A stretch of 64,000 bases of DNA from FEN-1297 sp021817845 (GTDB taxonomy: Bacteria > Bacteroidota > Ignavibacteria > Ignavibacteriales > Ignavibacteriaceae): contig JAKAFW010000005.1 of NCBI GenBank assembly GCA_021817845.1, forward strand, positions 62,001-126,000. The letters run 5' to 3'. Below, in pieces: positions 8,833-17,579 of the stretch. Every line of letters starts with the position of its first letter. Within the stretch, counting starts at the first letter, position 1. The notes below the pieces were generated by a model. It saw only the letters and a program-made list of their open reading frames with translations. It was not told the origin of the DNA and searched no databases. The translations under genes and the position numbers were made by a program.

Positions 8833-10182
8833 TCAATAGATTTTTTTTAACTGAGCATTTTTGAAATAATGAAGAAGAATTTCATCATACATGTGCCCTT
8901 CGGCAGCCATAACAGCGGCACCAATTTGGCAAAGTCCAACACCGTGTCCCCAACCGGCACCAATTATTGAAAACCTTTGCGGTACCCCATTTAAAAGATC
9001 AAATTTTTCGATGACAATGGCAGAACTGTACAGGTGGCTTGGAGAAAGAATGCGCCGTATTTCCAGTTCTTTGCCGATAGTTAAAGTCTTTTTCTTCCCG
9101 ACAATTTTTAATTTTATTAATCTTGCCGAATCGCCGCGTTCTATAGGAATTAGATCGATTATTTCTCCGAAATCAATTCCGCTTTTATTTTTAATTACTT
9201 CAGAAATCTCATTCTGCGAAAAGATAATTTTCCATCTGTAGAAGTCAGTAGTTTCCTGGTCATAGTCAAGAAGGATTTGAGAAAGATTTTTTTTATCCGT
9301 CGTATTACAATATGCAGGAGGAATTGCCTTAATCCATTTTTGGGCGTTTGCTTCAGTAGAAAAGTCAAGATTAAAATTATCCGGTTTAACTGCATAGTCA
9401 ATAACTGCTTTTAGATAACTATGCTTTACCGGTTCCCAAACGTTTTCAAATGATTCTGAAATACCTCCGCAAGATTTAGAAAAGCGTGCATCGCAAATTT
9501 GATCATCGCTAATTAAAACCATCCCGGAAGTTTCGCCCACGGCTTGGTTTACAGTTGAGGTAGAAATTTTTGTAATGCCTTGATAACGCTGACAATGATC
9601 ATCCGCGCAAACATCAAAAAGACTGTGGTCCTCTCTATCGTACCATTTAATTAATTCATCGTTAGATTCCTGACCATTCTGGAAATTATTTATTTTCTCC
9701 TTCTTAGAATTTTCCATTTGCGCAAGCAGCCAGCTTCTTGTAACGATAGCATGCGCTTTTAAAAGTTCAATCGAGCTTTTAGGGCTCATTTCCGATGAAT
9801 TAACACTTACCAGATAATTCTCGACCGGTAATATATTAATTGCTAAAACATTATCATTTTCTTTAATTAGTTTCAGCGATCCATTAAACAATTGATTTTC
9901 TTTCCGTTCCCAGTGGAATTTCACACCGATAGTAACTTCATTTATTAAAAAAGAACATGTAAGAAAATTATCCGGTTCAAAAATAATTTCATCTAGCGCC
10001 TCAATTTCATCAGAATTTGATATGCATAAGATTTTGTCATGCAGCAACCCTGCCGTAAAAATGCCATTGAATAATTGATTATGACCTTGGACCCTAAAAT
10101 CCCCTCGAAGTTCAAAAGTAATCTTCTTTTCAGATAATATTCCCACTTTTACTAATGGGTGTTTTTCATTTTGTGAAATCAT
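8833..10182 (-). CDS. SpoIID/LytB-domain protein without a signal peptide
   Basis: A 449-residue SpoIID/LytB-domain protein. Family motifs: SSEMSPKS with the Glu (E131) equivalent to the catalytic glutamate of SpoIID lytic transglycosylases; LLKAHAIVTRSWLL; LFDVCADDHCQRYQGI; RFSKSCGG; and GWGHGVGLCQIGAA near 410. The N-terminus (MISQNEKHPLVKVGILSEKK) is polar with no signal peptide, lipobox or membrane helix, unlike sporulation SpoIID, so the protein is predicted cytoplasmic. SpoIID-type enzymes cleave glycan strands between MurNAc and GlcNAc. A cytoplasmic version beside an AmpG-like permease and an amino-sugar kinase could process imported glycan fragments. That role is inference; the domain call is secure. 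Confidence 0.87.
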   Translation of the reverse strand: MISQNEKHPLVKVGILSEKKITFELRGDFRVQGHNQLFNGIFTAGLLHDKILCISNSDEIEALDEIIFEPDNFLTCSFLINEVTIGVKFHWERKENQLFNGSLKLIKENDNVLAINILPVENYLVSVNSSEMSPKSSIELLKAHAIVTRSWLLAQMENSKKEKINNFQNGQESNDELIKWYDREDHSLFDVCADDHCQRYQGITKISTSTVNQAVGETSGMVLISDDQICDARFSKSCGGISESFENVWEPVKHSYLKAVIDYAVKPDNFNLDFSTEANAQKWIKAIPPAYCNTTDKKNLSQILLDYDQETTDFYRWKIIFSQNEISEVIKNKSGIDFGEIIDLIPIERGDSARLIKLKIVGKKKTLTIGKELEIRRILSPSHLYSSAIVIEKFDLLNGVPQRFSIIGAGWGHGVGLCQIGAAVMAAEGHMYDEILLHYFKNAQLKKIY

Positions 10183-10319
10183 AGCGCGGCAAGCTGCAAT
10201 TATGAATTATAAAAGATAATTATATCTAACTAAAAAGTAAATTTTGATTTAAGAAAACATATTGAAATAAATCCAATAAACAAATTTGAGAATAGGATAA
10301 ATTTATAAAATTCAAGAAA

Positions 10320-11789
10320 TTATTTTAGATATTGAACATCCATCTTATAGCCCCACTTATTAAAATACAAATTTCCTCCCCGCCATTCTACTTCGCCTCT
10401 TTGGAAATCATTAGTTTCACTGCGCGGATAAATTTTTGCAGGGAACAGGGATTTTCCATAATCGTCATTTACAATTAGCCTGTAAGGATCAATTCCGCCG
10501 ATATAAAAATATTCAACTTTAGGGTCATCGGAATTTTGAATACCGAAGCTTTGGTCAAGCGGAACCCATCCATATCCATTTAAATAAACCTCACACCAAT
10601 CGTGTAAGTTTACCTGCCCCGGATGCAGCATCCAGCCGCTTTGCCATCTGCACGGAATTCCATTATAGCGCGCAAGGGTCATAAAAGTAAGTGTCACCAT
10701 ACCGCAATCACCGTGTTTATTATTAAGGCAGTAGGAAGAAATATTATTTATTGTAGAGTATTCTCTTGCACTAGCCCAGGGAATATTTTCATTTATCCAT
10801 GTATAGATTTTTTTTATTTTTTCATAAGGATTCTTTTCGTTCCCAATTATTTTTTTTGAAAGTTCTTTAATTTGATTCGTGAAAACGATGTGGGGGGGAC
10901 GCTCTGAAGTATATTCTTTGAATAAATCTGAAGTAGAATCATAAGGTTTTATTTTTTGCGGATCAATATTATGAATCTCAGAATAATCAGTAATTTTATA
11001 TTGGATTTGAAAAACAGTCGGCTTCCCTTTTTGCGATGTCTTTTCCATATACAAAGTTCTTTGAGGATTAGAATCGCTAGCAACAATATACTCTTTTGCA
11101 TTCACTGCAAGCAATTTTATATCCGTTTGTCTCTTGAAATCTTCTCTCGGATAAGGGAGCCAGCACCGGATAACTTCACCGGCAGGCACTGCATTTGAAT
11201 CGACAGTTAAGGTATATGTAATTTCCATTGTAACAGGATTAGCAAAAACCTTTTTACTTTTCCGGCTTTCTTTTATCCATTCAGGGATATGAGCTTTTAA
11301 GAATACTTTAAGAGGATCTGCTGTTATCCCGTCGACTTCTTCCTTATGCTTTTTAGCTAATAAATTAATTCTGAATAAATTTGGGACTGCATTACGAAAA
11401 AAATATTTTTTACCGTTGATAAATTTCATCTCAAGTGATTTGTCCGCTTCCCAACTTTCGATCATTTTTTTGTTCAAATTGGGGTAATATTTTTTTAGAG
11501 CAGAATTTATATCTTCATCGGTTTTGTTAAAATCGAGCATAATTCTGTGCATTTTATCAATTTGAAAATTAAGATCGTATTTTTCTACTGTATTTATCTT
11601 ATCACCAGATAATACTTCATTAATCAACCTTTCGGCTTTAGAGAAGTTGCCAGCTTTTATTTGTTTATTTATTTCTGGATATTTAGTTTGAGCATTCAAT
11701 AGGACTCCAAAGAATAATGCAATAATTATTAAAAGTTTTCCGGTTAAAAAACGATTGTAAAATAGTCTTAGTAGGTTAATGTTTTTCAT
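10320..11789 (-). CDS. secreted transglutaminase-like protein
   Basis: A 489-residue protein with a signal peptide (hydrophobic stretch LLIIIALFFGVLL, cleavage near NAQ) followed by a region of about 300 residues without a recognised fold and a transglutaminase-like core near the C-terminus. The catalytic triad is visible: Cys in KHGDCGMV (C362), His in NLHDWCEVYL (H396), and Asp in WVPLDQSFG (D412). Bacterial members of this superfamily are usually peptidases or amidases rather than cross-linkers. I use the ATG at 11789, where the signal peptide begins normally; a start at 11816 would add nine residues and has no better ribosome binding site. As the first gene of the run leading into the SpoIID-like gene (137 bp apart), it may trim peptides outside the cytoplasm. 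Confidence 0.83.
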   Translation of the reverse strand: MKNINLLRLFYNRFLTGKLLIIIALFFGVLLNAQTKYPEINKQIKAGNFSKAERLINEVLSGDKINTVEKYDLNFQIDKMHRIMLDFNKTDEDINSALKKYYPNLNKKMIESWEADKSLEMKFINGKKYFFRNAVPNLFRINLLAKKHKEEVDGITADPLKVFLKAHIPEWIKESRKSKKVFANPVTMEITYTLTVDSNAVPAGEVIRCWLPYPREDFKRQTDIKLLAVNAKEYIVASDSNPQRTLYMEKTSQKGKPTVFQIQYKITDYSEIHNIDPQKIKPYDSTSDLFKEYTSERPPHIVFTNQIKELSKKIIGNEKNPYEKIKKIYTWINENIPWASAREYSTINNISSYCLNNKHGDCGMVTLTFMTLARYNGIPCRWQSGWMLHPGQVNLHDWCEVYLNGYGWVPLDQSFGIQNSDDPKVEYFYIGGIDPYRLIVNDDYGKSLFPAKIYPRSETNDFQRGEVEWRGGNLYFNKWGYKMDVQYLK

Positions 11790-11884
11790 TTTTTGTTTTT
11801 TAAATAAAATTAACAATATTTTCTCACTACCGCAATAATATCTACTTAAAGTCCAATTGCTGATGGCTTAGTTAGCAATATTCT

Positions 11885-12095
11885 TTATTCAAACTTAAGC
11901 AAACCAAAATATTCCGGTTGATAAGGGAGATAATATTGCATCAACGACCAGAAACTTTGCTGTATTTTAGAAAGTAGTCTGATCGCGGTTTGTATCGAAA
12001 TACAATTCAAAATCATCATCACCAAAAACAAGAGGAATATCTCCATACGCAACAGAAGATAATTTTTGAGATCTATATTTCCAAAACACGGACAT
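11885..12095 (-). pseudogene. small frameshifted gene of unknown family
   Basis: Two abutting reading frames on the minus strand look like one interrupted gene. Frame A runs 12095-11967 and starts MSVFWKYRSQKLSSVAYGDI, continuing through PLVFGDDDFELYFDTNRD to a stop. Frame B, offset by one base, overlaps it and continues through RLLSKIQQSFWSLMQYYLPY to QPEYFGLLKFE and a stop at 11885. Both parts have protein-like composition, and the combined product would be about 70 residues. No ribosome binding site is obvious. It lies 33 bp downstream of the aldehyde dehydrogenase gene. I do not recognise the family. A sequencing error at one base near 12000 would give the same picture. The remaining bases of the 11790-12127 gap show nothing else. 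Confidence 0.4.
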
Positions 12096-12127
12096 ATTTT
12101 ATTCTTTTATAATTATTTTCAGATCAT

Positions 12128-13660
12128 TTATATTTCAAATTTTATTCCTTGCGCAAGAGGCAAAGTTGTCCCGAAATTTATAGTATTAGTTTGTCTTCTC
12201 ATGTAAGCCTTCCATGCATCCGAGCCGGATTCACGTCCTCCTCCGGTTTCCTTTTCCCCGCCAAACGCTCCGCCGATTTCTGCGCCGGAAGTTCCTATAT
12301 TGACATTTGCAATTCCGCAATCTGATCCGTCTACAGAAAGAAACTTTTCAACATCACGCAAATTATTTGAAAATATTGAGGAAGATAAACCTTGAACGAC
12401 TCCGTTATGAATTTCGATTGCATTTTCAATTTCACCGGAATATTTTATTAAATAAAGAATTGGTGCAAAAGTTTCAGTCTGTACAATTTCATATTCATTT
12501 TTAGCTTCTACAATTGCAGGGCTTACATAGCAGCCGGATTCAAATCCTTTACCTGATAAGATTTCTCCGCCATAAATTAATTTTCCGCCTTCCATTTTAA
12601 CTTTTGTCAAGGCATCAACAAACATTTTTACAGCATCTTTATCGATCAGGGGACCGACATGATTTTTTTCGTCAAGCGGATCTCCGATTTTTAGGCTTTT
12701 ATATGCTTTGAGCAACGATTCTTTAACTTTTGGGTAAACCGATTCGTGAATAATAAGTCTTCTTGTAGAAGTACAACGCTGCCCACAAGTTCCGACTGCT
12801 CCGAATACAATTGCGGGCATCGCCATTTTTAAGTCAGCATCCGGCGTAATAATTATTCCGTTATTGCCACCGAGTTCCAGAATTGATTTACCAAATCTTC
12901 TTGCAATTACTTCTGCAGCATGCTGCCCTACTTTTGTAGAGCCGGTAATAGAGATTAAAGGAATCCTCTTATCATTAAGAATTTTTTCTCCTAAAGTAGA
13001 GCCCTTTCCAATAACCAGCGAAAAAATCCCTTCGGGCAAATCATTTTCTTTCAGCACTTGAGCAATAATATTTTGTGTTGCAATAGCAGAAAGCGGAACC
13101 TTTGATGATGGTTTCCAAATATTTACATCGCCACAAACTGCGGCAATCATTGCGTTCCATGAGAATACAGCTACAGGAAAATTAAAAGCTGAAATTGTCG
13201 CAACAATTCCAAGCGGATGATATTGATCGTACATTCTATGGTTAGGTCGCTCGGAGGCCATAGTATAACCATAAAGCTGGCGCGACTGACCGACGGCGAA
13301 ATCGCAAATATCAATCATCTCCTGAACTTCTCCCAAGCCTTCCTGAAGGGATTTTCCCATTTCATAAGAGACAAGCATACCTAGATAAGGTTTATATTCC
13401 CGCAGTCGAATTCCAATCTGTCGAACTATTTCTCCCCGTTTCGGTGCCGGAACCTTTCGCCAATATTTAAAAGCTGTTTGTGCTTGCAATATTATTTTTT
13501 CATAATCTGATTCGCTTGCCTGATGTACAGTTGCAATCAATTCGCCAGTTGCCGGAGAATTTATTTTCAGCACACCTTCCGTTTTTGTGCGGTTCCATTT
13601 GCGTCCTGAAGAAGAGCCGAAGTTAACCTTCTCAATACCGAGTTTACTTAAAAAGTTCAT
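12128..13660 (-). CDS. ALDH7-type aldehyde dehydrogenase, probable L-2-aminoadipate 6-semialdehyde dehydrogenase
   Basis: A full-length 510-residue NAD(P)-dependent aldehyde dehydrogenase. Signature features: PLGIVATISAFNFPVAVFSW, NIWKPSSKVPL, the nucleotide-loop segment SITGSTKVG, catalytic Glu in LELGGNNGII, and catalytic Cys in GTCGQRCTSTRRLI. The opening (NSPATGELIATV), the GQRCTSTRR motif and the C-terminal IGGAFGGEKETGGGRESG are typical of ALDH7 (antiquitin/AmaB), which oxidises aminoadipate semialdehyde to 2-aminoadipate. AAAGGAAA precedes the ATG by about seven bases. The divergent neighbour is a lysine 6-aminotransferase that makes exactly this semialdehyde, so the pair forms a two-step lysine degradation route. 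Confidence 0.93.
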   Translation of the reverse strand: MNFLSKLGIEKVNFGSSSGRKWNRTKTEGVLKINSPATGELIATVHQASESDYEKIILQAQTAFKYWRKVPAPKRGEIVRQIGIRLREYKPYLGMLVSYEMGKSLQEGLGEVQEMIDICDFAVGQSRQLYGYTMASERPNHRMYDQYHPLGIVATISAFNFPVAVFSWNAMIAAVCGDVNIWKPSSKVPLSAIATQNIIAQVLKENDLPEGIFSLVIGKGSTLGEKILNDKRIPLISITGSTKVGQHAAEVIARRFGKSILELGGNNGIIITPDADLKMAMPAIVFGAVGTCGQRCTSTRRLIIHESVYPKVKESLLKAYKSLKIGDPLDEKNHVGPLIDKDAVKMFVDALTKVKMEGGKLIYGGEILSGKGFESGCYVSPAIVEAKNEYEIVQTETFAPILYLIKYSGEIENAIEIHNGVVQGLSSSIFSNNLRDVEKFLSVDGSDCGIANVNIGTSGAEIGGAFGGEKETGGGRESGSDAWKAYMRRQTNTINFGTTLPLAQGIKFEI

Positions 13661-14061
13661 AAGAATTTCCTTTCTTGCGGTTCAGTATTCTAAAAAAACT
13701 TTTGGAATATTTTAGGATACACCCCAAATGAGTTTTCCTTTGATTTTTTAAATCAAGGAATTAATTAGCTATTTTTATAACGATAACTTTATAAATATTC
13801 GCATGATAATCAAACCATGGATGCATAATTTTCACGTTTTGGTTAGTTGAATTTGCGGAAGGAATTTCATAACTTAGAAATAGAAATTTAACCGATCATA
13901 AGATGTTAAAATTAAAAAATTTCAAAGCAGAAACCGGGTTCAAAGACCTTCGAAGCTACTTTGTCTCACGTTTTGAGGATGTTTTCTAACACCAACCTCC
14001 AATACCTCTTTTTTTAAAATATTTATCCTATTTAATAATACATACTATCCTGGAGGTTAAT
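13661..14061. promoter_or_regulatory. divergent lysine-catabolism intergenic region with inverted repeats
   Basis: This 401-bp gap separates two divergent genes and must hold both promoters. It contains an imperfect inverted repeat TTCCTTTGATTT..AAATCAAGGAA at about 13735-13760, about 75 bp upstream of the aldehyde dehydrogenase start, and a weaker palindrome CAAAG-acc-TTCGAA-gcta-CTTTG at 13939-13961. Either could be an operator for a lysine-responsive regulator; no regulator gene is adjacent. I do not see the conserved core of a lysine riboswitch. TGGAGG lies 5-10 bases before the aminotransferase ATG. Confidence 0.4.
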
Positions 14062-15432
14062 ATGAATTCTACTATTCATAAGTTTGAAGATGAAATCATT
14101 GAAAATAATTTTAAGGTTACACCTGATAATGTTCATGCAATTCTATCAAAATATATGCTTACCGATGGTTTCGATTTTGTTTTAGATATAGAAAATAGCG
14201 TTGGAACAAAAATCATTGATGCAAGAAATGGCGAGTCCTATCTCGACTTTTTTACTTTTTTTGCCTCTTCTGCGCTGGGGATAAATCATCCAAAAATTAA
14301 AAACGACTTTGTTAAGGAACAAATTGCGAATGCAGCGATTAATAAACCGTCAAATTCCGATATTTACACAGTTCAAATGGCGGACTTTGTAAATACGTTT
14401 GCACGGATTGCAAAGCCTTCTTACATGAAATATTTATTCTTTGTTTCCGGCGGAACGCTTGCGGTAGAAAACGGATTAAAAGTTGCTTTTGACTGGAAGG
14501 TGCAGAAAAATTTTATGAAAGGCTATAAATCAGAAAAGGGGCAGCAAGTCATCCATTTTAAGCAGGCTTTCCACGGAAGAAGCGGATACACGCTTTCTCT
14601 GACCAACACCGAGCCAAACAAAATTAAATATTTCCCAAAGTTTAATTGGCCCCGTATTACTAATCCTAAAATCATATTCCCACTGGAAGAAAATTTAACA
14701 GCAGTAAAAGAACTTGAAACCAAAGCAATTAACGAAATTTATTTTGCTTTAAAAAACAATCAAGATGATATCGCCGCTATAATTATCGAACCGATTCAGG
14801 GTGAAGGCGGAGATAATTTTTTCAGGAAAGAATTTTTCTTAAAACTCCGTGAAATTGCCGATGAGCATGAAATCCTATTAATCTTTGATGAAGTTCAGTC
14901 AGGATTTGGTTTGACAGGAAAATTTTGGGCTTCCGATTATTTTGTAGAACCCGATATAATTGCATTCGGAAAGAAAGCTCAAGTATGCGGAATAATGGTT
15001 TCTCCGAGAGTTGATGAAGTCCCCGAAAATTGTTTCCATGTTTCAAGCAGAATTAATTCAACCTGGGGCGCAGATTTAACCGATATGGTTCGTTCAAAAT
15101 ATATTATGGAAGTTATAGAAGAAGAAAATTTGGTAGATAATTCTTATCAAATGGGAAAATATCTTTTAGAAAACTTGCAGAATATCCAAAAGGAATTTCC
15201 ACAATTAATAAGTAACGCGCGAGGATTAGGGTTAATGTGCTCATTCGATTTGCCTACGACTGGACTTCGGAATGAATTTAAAAATTCTTGTTACGACGAG
15301 AAATTACTAATACTTGGTTGCGGAGAGCGTTCAATCAGATTCAGACCTCCCCTTAACATTACGAAAAGTGATATTAATGACGCCTTGACTATTATTCGAA
15401 ATATTCTATTTTTGCTCTCGTCAAACAACTAA
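14062..15432 (+). CDS. lat: L-lysine 6-aminotransferase
   Basis: A 456-residue class III PLP-dependent aminotransferase. The N-terminus is diagnostic of L-lysine 6-transaminase (NVHAILSKYMLTDGFDFVLD, then YLDFFTFFASSALGINHP). Other landmarks are the glycine-rich cofactor loop (VSGGTLAVENGLK), IIEPIQGEGGDN, LIFDEVQSGFGLTG, and the Schiff-base lysine in IAFGKKAQVCG. It transfers the epsilon-amino group of lysine to 2-oxoglutarate, giving 2-aminoadipate 6-semialdehyde, the substrate of the divergent dehydrogenase. The start follows CTGGAGG closely. The usual length of the family is about 440-450 residues, so the gene is intact. Confidence 0.93.
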   Translation: MNSTIHKFEDEIIENNFKVTPDNVHAILSKYMLTDGFDFVLDIENSVGTKIIDARNGESYLDFFTFFASSALGINHPKIKNDFVKEQIANAAINKPSNSDIYTVQMADFVNTFARIAKPSYMKYLFFVSGGTLAVENGLKVAFDWKVQKNFMKGYKSEKGQQVIHFKQAFHGRSGYTLSLTNTEPNKIKYFPKFNWPRITNPKIIFPLEENLTAVKELETKAINEIYFALKNNQDDIAAIIIEPIQGEGGDNFFRKEFFLKLREIADEHEILLIFDEVQSGFGLTGKFWASDYFVEPDIIAFGKKAQVCGIMVSPRVDEVPENCFHVSSRINSTWGADLTDMVRSKYIMEVIEEENLVDNSYQMGKYLLENLQNIQKEFPQLISNARGLGLMCSFDLPTTGLRNEFKNSCYDEKLLILGCGERSIRFRPPLNITKSDINDALTIIRNILFLLSSNN

Positions 15433-15457
15433 TTATTTATTAACTACTTGCATGATG

Positions 15458-15484
15458 CGGCTCCAAATGGGAGCCGTTATCATT
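15458..15484 (+). terminator. stem-loop after lat
   Basis: A 7-bp GC-rich stem CGGCTCC / GGAGCCG (15458-15464 and 15470-15476) with a 5-nt loop, followed by the T-rich TTATCATTTT. It sits between lat and rsmI and could be a weak intrinsic terminator; the T tract is interrupted. Confidence 0.5.
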
Positions 15485-15503
15485 TTAAATTATCGGAGTT
15501 AAT

Positions 15504-16187
15504 TTGCAAAATATGCTTTACATCGTCAGCACTCCAATAGGCAATCTTAAAGACATTACATTACGAGCATTAGAAATACTGAAGGAAGTCGATTTCATTG
15601 CATGTGAAGATACGCGAGTAACGGTGAACCTTCTTCATCATTATGAAATAAAAAGGGAAATGCTTTCGCTGAATGCGGTAAATGAAAGTTCAAAAATTGA
15701 TTCGATAATAAATAGAATCATTTCCGGTGAAAGCTGTGCACTTGTTTCCGATGCCGGCACTCCTGGAATATCCGACCCTGGCAAGAGATTAATCGCTTCA
15801 ACAATTGGGAAAAATATTACAGTAGTACCCGTTCCGGGCGCTTCGGCGTTATTAACAGCATTAACCATTAGCGGATTACCCGCCGATTCATTTATCTTTG
15901 AAGGATTTATCCCTCAAAAAAAAGGAAGACAGAAAAAGCTTACTGAAATTTCTCAGGAAGAAAGGGCAGTCGTGATTTATGAATCCGTTTACAGAATAGA
16001 AAAGTTGATTAATGAATTAAATCAATTTATACCGGACAGAGAAATTGCAGTCTGTAGAGAATTAACAAAAAAATTTGAAGAGGTTTGGAGAGGGAAACCC
16101 TCTGAAATTCTCAACTCTCTTCCGGGGAAAACGATAAAAGGAGAATTCGTAATAGTTATTGCTCCTTCCAAATGGAAGAAAAATTAA
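15504..16187 (+). CDS. rsmI: 16S rRNA 2'-O-ribose C1402 methyltransferase
   Basis: A 227-residue SAM-dependent tetrapyrrole-methylase-fold enzyme. Motifs are exact for RsmI: LYIVSTPIGNLKDITLRALE, FIACEDTR, LVSDAGTPGISDPG, and VPGASALLTALTISGLP. It methylates the 2'-OH of C1402 in 16S rRNA. The start codon is TTG at 15504: GGAG at 15495-15498 is five bases before it, whereas the next in-frame ATG at 15513 would be 14 bases away. The gene converges with apt, its stop lying one base from the apt stop. Confidence 0.95.
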   Translation: MQNMLYIVSTPIGNLKDITLRALEILKEVDFIACEDTRVTVNLLHHYEIKREMLSLNAVNESSKIDSIINRIISGESCALVSDAGTPGISDPGKRLIASTIGKNITVVPVPGASALLTALTISGLPADSFIFEGFIPQKKGRQKKLTEISQEERAVVIYESVYRIEKLINELNQFIPDREIAVCRELTKKFEEVWRGKPSEILNSLPGKTIKGEFVIVIAPSKWKKN

Positions 16188-16188
16188 T

Positions 16189-16713
16189 TCATTCTTCGTT
16201 TTTGTAATCAACCAGAGATTTAACATCATACATTTTCAATTTATCTCTACCATTCAAAAAGCTCAATTCAATAACAAAAGAAATTTGGACAACTTCGCCC
16301 CCAAGCTTTTCGATTAAATTTGCGGCGGCAAGAGCAGTACCTCCGGTAGCAAGGAGATCATCATGCAAGAGAACCCGCTCGCCGATTTTAATTGCATCTT
16401 TATGAATTTGAATCGTATCATTTCCATATTCCAAAGCATAAGATTGGCTTTCAATTTCAGCAGGAAGTTTTCCAGGCTTGCGGATCGGGATAAATCCGGC
16501 GTTTAATTTCTCGGCCAGCATAGAGCCAAATATAAATCCGCGGGATTCAATACCGACAACTTTTGTTATATCAAGGTTTTTTGTTAAGTCATACAATTCA
16601 TCAAGAGTTTTTTTTAATGCTGCGGGATCTTTCAATAAAGTTGTAATATCCCTAAACATTATTCCTTCTTTTGGGAAGTCTTTTACATTTCTGATGTAAC
16701 GTTTCAAATCCAT
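16189..16713 (-). CDS. apt: adenine phosphoribosyltransferase
   Basis: A type I phosphoribosyltransferase of normal Apt length (174 residues) that makes AMP from adenine and PRPP. Features: MDLKRYIRNVKDFPKEGIMF at the N-terminus, KVVGIESRGFIFGSMLA, and the PRPP loop VLLHDDLLATGGTALAA. A TTG at 16728 would also open the frame, but it overlaps the stop of the enoyl-CoA hydratase gene, and GAGG lies nine bases before the ATG at 16713, so I use that ATG. It is closely linked with the hydratase gene, probably co-transcribed. Confidence 0.95.
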   Translation of the reverse strand: MDLKRYIRNVKDFPKEGIMFRDITTLLKDPAALKKTLDELYDLTKNLDITKVVGIESRGFIFGSMLAEKLNAGFIPIRKPGKLPAEIESQSYALEYGNDTIQIHKDAIKIGERVLLHDDLLATGGTALAAANLIEKLGGEVVQISFVIELSFLNGRDKLKMYDVKSLVDYKNEE

Positions 16714-16724
16714 TTTATTAAGCC

Positions 16725-17480
16725 TCAATTTTTGTTAAGAAATTTCTCAAGTCCATGTTTAAAATCTTCCGAAGTTCTTGCGATTGTGTTTAGATTGATG
16801 CAATAATCTACAGCATTTTCCACTCCTAAATTAGAGATATTATTGATCATTTTCTTTGACATACTCATGCTAAATGCTGAATTTGCAGATAATTTTTCAG
16901 CCAGGGAAAATGCATCTTCCACTACATCATCTGAAAGGATGTTAACAAAGCCTATCTCAAATGCTCTTTGTGGGGAGATAATTTCGCCTGATAAAAGCAT
17001 TTGCCTGGCATATCCTTCGCCAATTTTTTTGATTAGAAAAATTGATACAATTGCCGGGAGAAAACCTATATTAATTTCGGAGTAACCGAATTTTGCATTC
17101 TGTTTACCGGCTATTACAAAATCGCAGCAGCTTGCAAGTCCGCACCCACCGGCAATTGCAGCGCCATTTACAGCGGCAATAGTAGGCTTCGATAAATTAT
17201 AAAGCTGAAGAAACATTTTCCCGAGATTTACGGAATCTTCTTCCTTTCTTAAAATAGAAAAATTGTTAAGCTTATTTAGATATTCCAAATCCGCACCTGC
17301 TGAGAAACTTTTCCCTTCGCCGCTAATGATAACAACCTTAACATCGTTATCGTTTTCAATTTCAATCAATTTTTCTGTCAAGTGTTGAATCAGCTCCGGA
17401 TGTAAAGCGTTTCTCTTTTCCGGGCGGTTAAGTAAGATAAATCCGACGTTATTTTTTTTAGTATATTTAAGCATATTCAT
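16725..17480 (-). CDS. enoyl-CoA hydratase/isomerase family protein
   Basis: A crotonase-fold protein of about 251 residues. Visible are NRPEKRNALHPELI, the oxyanion-hole motifs GEGKSFSAGADLEYL and AAVNGAAIAGGCGLA, and the acidic residue in FGYSEINIGFLPAI. It hydrates or isomerises an acyl-CoA; the SAGADL and GGCG context resembles methylglutaconyl-CoA hydratases and short-chain enoyl-CoA hydratases, and I cannot choose between them. Among several possible starts, the ATG at 17480 follows AAGGA by ten bases; a later in-frame ATG at 17474 is also possible. An acyl-CoA dehydrogenase and a candidate ETF:quinone oxidoreductase lie within 8 kb. Confidence 0.87.
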   Translation of the reverse strand: MNMLKYTKKNNVGFILLNRPEKRNALHPELIQHLTEKLIEIENDNDVKVVIISGEGKSFSAGADLEYLNKLNNFSILRKEEDSVNLGKMFLQLYNLSKPTIAAVNGAAIAGGCGLASCCDFVIAGKQNAKFGYSEINIGFLPAIVSIFLIKKIGEGYARQMLLSGEIISPQRAFEIGFVNILSDDVVEDAFSLAEKLSANSAFSMSMSKKMINNISNLGVENAVDYCINLNTIARTSEDFKHGLEKFLNKN

Positions 17481-17579
17481 CAAATTATTTTCCTTTTTAT
17501 TTTTCTGCAAAGAAATATTTTGAAGTCATTTTCCGTAAAGCAATTCCTGGACTCATGCAATAATACTATTTCCTTTTTT

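Noticed and set aside
13661..14061. Possible lysine riboswitch upstream of lat
   Set aside because: I could not find the conserved core or the multi-helix layout; only two simple dyads are present.
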